This document shows, piece by piece, positions 5,685 through 10,885 of a DNA stretch of 10,885 nt. This stretch comes from Rhodobiaceae bacterium (GTDB lineage Bacteria > Pseudomonadota > Alphaproteobacteria > Rhizobiales > Tepidamorphaceae): assembly GCA_020637985.1 (NCBI GenBank), contig JACKJK010000019.1:1-10885 (forward strand). The letters run 5' to 3'. Under the pieces are notes generated by a model that was given only the letters and a program-made list of their open reading frames with translations, did no database searches and was not told the origin of the DNA. Every line of letters begins with the position of its first letter. Position 1 is the first letter of the stretch. Both the position numbers and the translations under genes were made by a program.

Positions 5685-7741
5685 GGTTTCCTCGTCAGAT
5701 CGGCCAGCGGCAGGCCCTCGGCAACGGCGCGGCGGAGGATGTCGGGCACGGACCAGGAGAGTGGGTCTTCGGCCGCGAATTCCTCGATGCTGGTCAGGAG
5801 ACCGGGCAGGCCCTGCCGCTCGGCCGAATGCATCGGCCCGCCGCGCCAACGCGGAAATCCATAGCCATGCACCAGCACGAGATCGATGTCGGCAGCGGTG
5901 TCGGCGATTCCTTCCTGAAGAATGCGCAGCCCCTCTTCAGCCATCGCCGCCGTGGCGCGGGCAACGATTTCATCGGCCGAGAACGTGCGGCGGGAGATAC
6001 CTGAGCGCACGCTTTCCGCGACCACCATTTCTTCGATCAGCGCCGAGGGCGTGCGCTTGTCGCCATAGTCGTACCATCCCGCTCCGGTCTTGCGCCCGAG
6101 CCGTCCGGTTTCGTCGACGATGCGGTCGGCGATCGCGATGTACCGGTGTCCCGGCTTCGTCGCCCAGCCGAGCCGCTTCCGGTTGGCGTAGGCGATGTCG
6201 AGGCCGGACAGGTCTTGAACCTCGTAGGGTCCCATCGCCATGCCGAAGCCGCGCATTGCCGCGTCGACCTGCGCAGGCAGCGCGCCTTCGATCAGCATGA
6301 CATCGCAGATCTGGCGGTAGCGGGTGAGGATGCGATTGCCGATGAACCCGTCACAGACGCCGGCCAGTACGGGAATCTTCTTCAACCGTGCCGTCAGACG
6401 CAAGACGGTAGCGAGCGTATCGGGCGTCGTTTGCTTCGCCCGCACGACCTCGACGAGCTTCATCAGATGCGCGGGGCTGAAGAAATGCAGGCCGAGGAAA
6501 CGGCTGGGATTGCTCAACCCTTCAGCAATTGCGTTGGGGTCCAGATAGGACGTGTTGGTCGCAAGAATCGCGTCGCCGGAAAGCGCCGAGTCGAGGGCGG
6601 CGAAGACACCGCGCTTGACGTCGAGATTCTCGAACACCGCCTCGATGGCGATCTGCGCCTCGGGCAAGGCTTCAAAGCCGACATGAAAGCTGTGGCGCTC
6701 CGCCAGCGCGGTATCGGCTGCCTCGGGGGTCGACTTGCCGCGCGAAACCGCCTCGGAATAGAGCTTGGCAACATTCGCGTGCGCGCGGTCCGCCCCCGCC
6801 GCGTCGGTCTCCACGAGGGCCGTGGTAACGCCAACCTGCGCCAGCGCATAGCTTATCGCCGCCCCCATCGTGCCACCGCCGACGATGACAGCAGTGTCGA
6901 TTTCGGCGCCGCCATCACGTCCCTGCGCCATCGCCTTGCGCTCGGTAAAGAAGACGTGGCGCAACGCGGCCGCCTGATCGGAACTGCGCAGCTTCAGAAA
7001 GGCTGCCCGCTCTTCCGCCAGCCCGGTTTCGGGAGGCCAGGTCGCGCTGCCGGCAACCAGCGCGATGGCGATGTCGGGCGCGACCTGCCCGCGCAGCCTT
7101 CGCGCTGCGGACCGACGGGCTGTTTCCACTGCCTGATCGTCGGCTCGCGGTGCCGGGAGGTCAACAATGGCTGAACATTCAGTCAATTTTTCGACCGACA
7201 AGGAACACGCAGCAGCAACCGGGTCCTCCTCCACGGCATCGACCATCCCGAGGTCGAGCGCCTCGGCTGCGCGGATGACGCGGCCTTCCGAGATCAGCGC
7301 AACGGCATCGGCAATCCCGATCAGGCGCGGCAGGCGCTGCGTTCCGCCAGCGCCGGGAACCACGCCCAGGGTCACCTCCGGCAAACCGAGCGTCGCTTGC
7401 GGCGCGGCAATCCGCATCCGGCAGCCGAGAGCAAGTTCCAGCCCGCCACCAAGCGCTGCACCGTTGATCGCGGCGATCACCGGTACGGCGAACCGTTCGA
7501 TGCGGGCGACGATTTCCGGAAGGTGCGGCGCGAGCGGTTCTACACCGAATTCCCTTGCATCCGCGCCGGCTACGAACGTCTTGCCAGTACCGGTGAGGAT
7601 CACGCGCGCGACGCCGGCGGCCTCGACCTGGTCCAGCGCTGCCATGAGGCCCTGACGCACAGCCAGTCCGGTGACGTTGACAGGCGGATTGTCGATCGTG
7701 ATCAAAGCGACGGACCCGTCGATGTCTACCCTGACAGTCAT
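5681..7741 (-). CDS. fadB: Fused enoyl-CoA hydratase / 3-hydroxyacyl-CoA dehydrogenase
   Basis: The 686-residue bifunctional beta-oxidation enzyme hydrates 2-enoyl-CoA and oxidises the 3-hydroxyacyl-CoA with NAD. Residues 1 to about 190 are a crotonase domain: VAGADAREF near 57-65 and NGAALGGGLELAL at 93-105 form the oxyanion hole, and Glu102 and Glu122 (LPEVTLG) are the expected catalytic pair. From about 280 comes the dehydrogenase: GGGTMG at 288-293 binds NAD, His419 (GLHFFSP) and Glu431 (LVEVV) form the catalytic dyad, then CDGFIGNR at 463-470. The second C-terminal domain ends with a YGFPRWRGGPMH motif. At about 690 residues it has the shorter layout of peroxisomal-type or FadJ-like enzymes. 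The ATG at 7741 overlaps the thioesterase stop as ATGA and has GGGGA before it. It probably feeds the thiolase directly downstream. Confidence 0.93.
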   Translation of the reverse strand: MTVRVDIDGSVALITIDNPPVNVTGLAVRQGLMAALDQVEAAGVARVILTGTGKTFVAGADAREFGVEPLAPHLPEIVARIERFAVPVIAAINGAALGGGLELALGCRMRIAAPQATLGLPEVTLGVVPGAGGTQRLPRLIGIADAVALISEGRVIRAAEALDLGMVDAVEEDPVAAACSLSVEKLTECSAIVDLPAPRADDQAVETARRSAARRLRGQVAPDIAIALVAGSATWPPETGLAEERAAFLKLRSSDQAAALRHVFFTERKAMAQGRDGGAEIDTAVIVGGGTMGAAISYALAQVGVTTALVETDAAGADRAHANVAKLYSEAVSRGKSTPEAADTALAERHSFHVGFEALPEAQIAIEAVFENLDVKRGVFAALDSALSGDAILATNTSYLDPNAIAEGLSNPSRFLGLHFFSPAHLMKLVEVVRAKQTTPDTLATVLRLTARLKKIPVLAGVCDGFIGNRILTRYRQICDVMLIEGALPAQVDAAMRGFGMAMGPYEVQDLSGLDIAYANRKRLGWATKPGHRYIAIADRIVDETGRLGRKTGAGWYDYGDKRTPSALIEEMVVAESVRSGISRRTFSADEIVARATAAMAEEGLRILQEGIADTAADIDLVLVHGYGFPRWRGGPMHSAERQGLPGLLTSIEEFAAEDPLSWSVPDILRRAVAEGLPLADLTRKP

Positions 7742-8235
7742 GCCGGGTCCCCGTCTAACTCGGCCTCGGTGGCAAACGGCGAATAGGACGCAGGTTCCAA
7801 TGGCGGAAGGCCGGCCCAGCGTCCGCTGAACTGTCCGATGGCGCAGATCGCGGTATCGTCGGCGAGGTCCGTCCCCATGACGATGTGGAATATGCCGCTG
7901 CGCCCGTGCCGCGAGATCTGCGTCGCCCGCGCGTAGAGCCGGCTGCCACCCGGCGTGGCGCGCAGGAACGTCAGCTTGGATTCCGTCGTCAGGATCGGAC
8001 CGTCGTAGTAGCCGGCGGAGCCAAACGCCATATCGGCAAGCGTCCAGACCGCACCGCCATGGGCGCTGCCATGCGGGTTCATCGCCTGCGGCGTGACCAG
8101 CATGGAAAGCTCCGCGTAGCACGGTCTTGCGTCGTGAAGCCGGATGCCGAGCGGCGACGAGTACCTGTCCGTGCGCAACAGCGTCTCGATCCGCCGGGCT
8201 AGCATATCGTGATCGTGCTGTGCGTTCGCGGGCAT
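7738..8235 (-). CDS. PaaI-family hotdog acyl-CoA thioesterase
   Basis: The 165-residue single hotdog-fold protein should hydrolyse an acyl- or aryl-CoA to the free acid and CoA. The central helix carries the PaaI signature N53-P-H-G-S-A-H59-G-G followed by AVWTLADMAF, with Asp68 as the likely catalytic acid. SKLTFLRATP at about 86-95 matches the usual next strand. It is about 25 residues longer than E. coli PaaI. In degradation operons such enzymes are thought to rescue CoA from dead-end thioesters. The substrate cannot be read here. The ATG at 8235 lies 16 bases after the regulator stop with a weak GCGAGA site. A start at 8289 would overlap the regulator by 38 bases and adds non-conserved residues. 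The next gene overlaps its stop by four bases. Confidence 0.85.
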   Translation of the reverse strand: MPANAQHDHDMLARRIETLLRTDRYSSPLGIRLHDARPCYAELSMLVTPQAMNPHGSAHGGAVWTLADMAFGSAGYYDGPILTTESKLTFLRATPGGSRLYARATQISRHGRSGIFHIVMGTDLADDTAICAIGQFSGRWAGLPPLEPASYSPFATEAELDGDPA

Positions 8236-8251
8236 GGCGGTCTCGCTGGCG

Positions 8252-8902
8252 TCAGGACCGGACGGTCTCGAAATGCGTGCGACCGTCATCGGTCAGCACT
8301 CCGACCAGGGCGTTGCTCAGGCTGTGGTCGATATATTCGTCGAGCGTCAGCCGCGACTTGAAATACCAGCTCTTCAATGCCCAGCCGTGCGCGACGAGCA
8401 CGAGCTGGTAGGTTAGCACGTCGACGTTCACGCGATTGAGCAGGCCTTCAGCAATGCAGTCGTTGATGGCGTCCGCGATGATGGAATTGGTGGCGGTCTC
8501 GCGATCCTGGATCAGCACCCGGCGCTCGGGCGAAAGCGACTTGGTCGAGCGGTAGGCAAGCACGGTTGCCGAACGGTGGCGGTCGACGACGCGGCAATAG
8601 GCATCGACCGCGCGCGTCAAGCGCTGCAGCGGGTCGGTCAGGCCCTCGATGGCCGCCGGAAGCTCCTGCGCATAGGCATCGACCACCTGCAGCAGGACAA
8701 GCAGCAGCACGTCCTCCTTTTCACGCACATAGAGGTAGACGAGACCGGGGCTGACCCCGGCGAGCTTGGCGATGTCCTTGATCGTCGTGCGGTAGAACCC
8801 TTGGCTGGAGAACAGCTGCGTGGCAGCGGCGACGATCTGATTGCGCCTTCGCTCGACCAGTTCCTGGTCCTCGACATGCGAGGTCACGTCCGTCACGATC
8901 AT
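8252..8902 (-). CDS. TetR/AcrR-family transcriptional regulator
   Basis: The protein has 216 residues. The N-terminal helix-turn-helix spans about residues 18-65: RNQIVAAATQLFSSQGF, then TTIKDIAKLAGVSPGLVY, then YVREKEDV. These are the classic three helices and linker of TetR proteins, which normally repress DNA as dimers and release it on binding a small ligand. The C-terminal part (about 70-216) is the ligand-binding and dimer domain, with LVAHGWALKSWYF at about 168-180. In fatty-acid and steroid catabolism such regulators often respond to acyl-CoA intermediates (for example KstR2, FadR of Bacillus), so a pathway CoA thioester is a reasonable guess. It lies in the same direction inside the operon, 20 bases after the dehydrogenase stop, and so would regulate its own level. 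No operator could be located; the operon promoter is outside the window. Confidence 0.9.
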   Translation of the reverse strand: MIVTDVTSHVEDQELVERRRNQIVAAATQLFSSQGFYRTTIKDIAKLAGVSPGLVYLYVREKEDVLLLVLLQVVDAYAQELPAAIEGLTDPLQRLTRAVDAYCRVVDRHRSATVLAYRSTKSLSPERRVLIQDRETATNSIIADAINDCIAEGLLNRVNVDVLTYQLVLVAHGWALKSWYFKSRLTLDEYIDHSLSNALVGVLTDDGRTHFETVRS

Positions 8903-8922
8903 CGCCGCGTTCCCATCCCGTT

Positions 8923-9780
8923 TCAGCCGCCCGCCTTAGACGTAGTTTCCGCGGCACGCGCGGATTCCGCTTCGGGCGAACCTAGACCGTATTCGCAGGT
9001 GTCGAAAGGCGCGCCGTAGGCGAGATAACCACCGTCGACCGGCAGCACGGCCCCGGTGACGTACGAAGCGTCCGGGCCGGCCAGGAAGGCGACGACCGCA
9101 GCGATCTCCTCCGGGCGGGCAAGCCGCCGAAGGGGTGTGCGCGCCAGGACGCCGTCCTCGTCGATCTTGCCGCTACGGATGAGACCGTCGACGAGCGCGG
9201 TGCGAACGTACCCCGGCGCGACGGCGTTTACCCGAATGCCATGGCCAGCCCATTCGCAGGCCAGCACCTTCGTCATCATCACGATCGCGCCCTTGGCGGC
9301 CGCGTATCCGATGCGGTTGGGGATCGCCACCTGCCCGGCGACGGAGGACAGATTGACGATCGCGCCACCCCGGGAGGCAGGGGGCGCGATCATCGCGCGG
9401 GCCGCTGTCCGCGAAACCAGGAAGCAGCCGTCCGCGTGCACCGCCATGGTGCGGTGGAACCGTTCGAGGTCCTGCTCCAGCGCCGGCACCGCGCCGTCCC
9501 CGATGCCGGCATTGTTGACCAACACGTCGAGCCGCCCCCAGCGCGCCACGACTTCGGAAACGATACGCTCGACGTCGGCTTCGTTCGCGACATCGCCGGG
9601 CGCGGCAAGATGACCCGACCCGAGCCCGGCCGCGGCGCTGTCGGCAGCATCCGGGTCGAGATCGTTCAGAGCAACCCGATATCCGTCGGCCGCAAGCCGC
9701 CGTGCGATGGCGAGCCCGATGCCCGCCCCCGCCCCGGTGACCAGCGCCACCCGCTGGTTCTGGCTTGCAGCGTCCGACAT
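8923..9780 (-). CDS. Short-chain dehydrogenase/reductase (candidate cyclic hydroxyacyl-CoA dehydrogenase)
   Basis: The 285-residue classical SDR has TGAGAGIG at 15-22 for cofactor binding. Asp40 at the end of the second strand favours NAD over NADP. NNAG lies at 89-92 and the catalytic set is Ser146, Tyr159 and Lys163 (YAAAK). PVDGGYLAYG near 248-256 closes the usual fold. About 30 extra polar, Ala/Glu-rich residues follow to the stop, longer than the common 250-residue form. It interconverts an alcohol and a ketone. Next to a BadI-like ring hydrolase it would fit the BadH-type step, oxidising a 2-hydroxycycloalkyl-carboxyl-CoA to the 2-keto form. That is inference from position, not from motifs. 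The start at 9780 shares one base with the preceding stop (TGATG). No ribosome site is evident, which suggests re-initiation. Confidence 0.88.
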   Translation of the reverse strand: MSDAASQNQRVALVTGAGAGIGLAIARRLAADGYRVALNDLDPDAADSAAAGLGSGHLAAPGDVANEADVERIVSEVVARWGRLDVLVNNAGIGDGAVPALEQDLERFHRTMAVHADGCFLVSRTAARAMIAPPASRGGAIVNLSSVAGQVAIPNRIGYAAAKGAIVMMTKVLACEWAGHGIRVNAVAPGYVRTALVDGLIRSGKIDEDGVLARTPLRRLARPEEIAAVVAFLAGPDASYVTGAVLPVDGGYLAYGAPFDTCEYGLGSPEAESARAAETTSKAGG

Positions 9781-10565
9781 CAGCGGAACGGATCGAAGTT
9801 GGGCTTGCGCTTCTCGAGGAAGGCGTTGCGGCCCTCGGACGCCTCCTCGGAGTTGACGAAGGACGCCAGCCCGTCGGCGGCCATCTTCACCTGGCCGAAG
9901 ATGTGGGCGCTGTCGGCGTTGAAGGCATGCTTGAGGAACTTCAGCGCGGTCGGGCTCAGCGCGACGGCCTGGGCGGCCATCGCACGCGCTTCCTCCATCA
10001 GCTTGTCCGCCGGAACAACCTTGTTGACTAGGCCCCACTGCAGCGCGGTCTGGGCGTCGTACTGCTGGCAGAAGAACCAGATCTCGCGGGCGCGCTTCTC
10101 GCCGACGGTGCGGGCCAGGTAGGCCGAGCCCCAACCGGCATCGAACGAGCCGACGCGCGGCCCGGCCTGGCCGAATTTCGCGTGCTCGGCGGCGATGGTG
10201 ACATCGCAGATCACGTGGATCACGTGGCCGCCGCCGATGGCGTAGCCGTTGACGGCGCAGATCACCGGCTTGGGGATGTTGCGGATCACCATGTGCAAAT
10301 CGTCAATCTCCCACAGGCCGTTCTCCGACGTCCCGTAGGTGCCCTTCTCGGCCATCTCCTTCTGGTCACCGCCGACGCAGAAGGCCTTCTGACCGGCCGC
10401 CGTCAGGATCACCGCGCCGGCCTGCTTGTCGGCCCAGGCGCGCTTGAAGGCGTGGATCAGTTCCTCGATCGTGCGGCCGCGGAAGCAGTTCAGCCGATCG
10501 GCGCGATTGATGGTGATCGTGGCGATGCCTTCGCTCACCTCGTAGAGGACGTCGGTGTATTCCAT
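9780..10565 (-). CDS. Crotonase-superfamily ring hydrolase or synthase, BadI/MenB branch
   Basis: The protein has 261 residues, the length of BadI. GGDQ at 65-68 and GYAIGGGHV at 107-115 form the oxyanion hole. FGQAGPRVGSFDAGWGSAYLARTVG (from 131) then EKRAREIWF is the MenB/BadI signature, with Ser140 and Asp142 at catalytic positions. EGRNAF and EKRKP-F occur near the end. BadI hydrolyses 2-ketocyclohexanecarboxyl-CoA to pimeloyl-CoA; MenB makes dihydroxynaphthoyl-CoA by the reverse type of bond chemistry. No menaquinone genes are near, and beta-oxidation and glutaryl-CoA genes follow, so a ring-opening hydrolase is favoured. The tyrosine conserved in both families near the C-terminus appears to be Val237 here. 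I chose the ATG at 10565 because AAGGAG lies nine bases upstream (10576-10581). ATG 10598 overlaps the previous stop but has no ribosome site and adds 11 odd residues. Confidence 0.85.
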   Translation of the reverse strand: MEYTDVLYEVSEGIATITINRADRLNCFRGRTIEELIHAFKRAWADKQAGAVILTAAGQKAFCVGGDQKEMAEKGTYGTSENGLWEIDDLHMVIRNIPKPVICAVNGYAIGGGHVIHVICDVTIAAEHAKFGQAGPRVGSFDAGWGSAYLARTVGEKRAREIWFFCQQYDAQTALQWGLVNKVVPADKLMEEARAMAAQAVALSPTALKFLKHAFNADSAHIFGQVKMAADGLASFVNSEEASEGRNAFLEKRKPNFDPFR

Positions 10566-10575
10566 TGCTCGGGTT

Positions 10576-10581
10576 CTCCTT
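10576..10581 (-). promoter_or_regulatory. Ribosome binding site deciding the crotonase start
   Basis: AAGGAG on the minus strand lies about nine to ten bases before ATG 10565. The alternative in-frame ATG at 10598 has no comparable site and its extra residues are not family-like. Confidence 0.65.
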
Positions 10582-10594
10582 GTTGTCTGTCTGG

Positions 10595-10885
10595 TCATCC
10601 CAGGATGGCGCGGGCCGGGTCGAACTCGCGCAGCAGGGAAATCTCGTTGGGTGCGGGTGGGTCGTGCCGGGTCAGGTCGGCGCGGAACGGCAAAGCGCCG
10701 CCGGTTGCTTCATCTATTGCGGCGCGGGCTCCGTCTTCGCCGCCGGGATGCGCGACGATGCCGGCAACCTCGAGCGTTCCTCCCTCGCCGCGTTCCAGCC
10801 AGGCGAGGTCGGTGGCGACGCCGGCAAGATTGCGCACCGGCGAGGTCGTGAACGCCAGGCGCTCGACGAAGCGGCCCGGTTTCAG
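10595..10885 (-). CDS. C-terminal end of a CoA-transferase-like beta subunit (5' part outside window)
   Basis: Ninety-six residues are visible, running off the right edge, with the stop TGA at 10597-10595. The order GRFVERLAFTTSP, then ATDLAWLE, then a GxLEVAGIVAHPG strand-turn, then DEATGG and DPPAPNEISLLREFDP resembles the end of type I CoA-transferase B subunits (PF01144). Those typically read VTDLGVF, then SLHPG, then an A-TGF segment, then PPT-EEL-L-R--DP. Such subunits pair with an A subunit, expected just upstream, to move CoA between acids. In steroid catabolism the relative IpdAB instead hydrolyses a ring. The catalytic glutamate region is outside the window, so the two cannot be told apart. 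The next ATG (10598) overlaps the stop, but the preferred start lies 29 bases further on. Family assignment is moderate. Confidence 0.55.
   Translation of the reverse strand: MKPGRFVERLAFTTSPVRNLAGVATDLAWLERGEGGTLEVAGIVAHPGGEDGARAAIDEATGGALPFRADLTRHDPPAPNEISLLREFDPARAILG

Noticed and set aside
4440..5864. Long plus-strand open frame (about 470 codons) opposite thiolase
   Set aside because: It is antisense to a thiolase with all catalytic motifs. The translation is Arg/Gly/Ala-rich with no recognisable family, as expected for a shadow frame in GC-rich DNA.
9780..10565. True MenB of menaquinone synthesis
   Set aside because: The sequence is MenB-like, but no other men gene is near, the conserved tyrosine seems absent, and the operon is catabolic.

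Overview
This is a GC-rich window, most likely from an alphaproteobacterium. Sphingomonad or Rhizobiales-like is my guess, based on the ParB-methylase plus DUF5681 pair, the style of the recombinase tail and the catabolic genes. No rRNA or tRNA gene, CRISPR array or complete IS element is visible.

Left part (1-2972), accessory and probably part of an integrated element. It opens with the last 40 codons of a plus-strand gene whose end resembles the C-terminus of large serine recombinases. About 740 bases without a convincing gene follow. That stretch holds a cluster of CAGGGAATT-type repeats in direct and inverted orientation (511-654). Next come a five-codon mini-ORF and a two-gene plus-strand unit joined by an ATGA overlap: a ParB-domain DNA methyltransferase (895-2217) and a DUF5681 protein (2214-2972). 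A convergent intergenic gap (2973-3249) ends this part.

Right part (3250-10885), one long minus-strand catabolic operon. In transcription order it encodes: the end of a CoA-transferase-like subunit; a crotonase of the MenB/BadI branch; a short-chain dehydrogenase; a TetR regulator; a PaaI-type hotdog thioesterase; a fused enoyl-CoA hydratase/3-hydroxyacyl-CoA dehydrogenase; a PcaF-type thiolase; and glutaryl-CoA dehydrogenase. Genes overlap by 1-4 bases or are separated by fewer than 50 bases, so one transcript is likely.

How the genes may work together (inference). The dehydrogenase would oxidise a cyclic hydroxyacyl-CoA. The BadI-like crotonase would open the resulting cyclic 2-ketoacyl-CoA to a dicarboxylyl-CoA such as pimeloyl-CoA. 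The fused enzyme and thiolase would shorten it to glutaryl-CoA plus acetyl-CoA, and GcdH would give crotonyl-CoA and CO2. The CoA-transferase-like subunit could load CoA onto a substrate, or could be a ring hydrolase like IpdB of steroid catabolism. The acyl-CoA dehydrogenase and ligase needed for a full route are not in the window. The ring substrate is therefore unproven.
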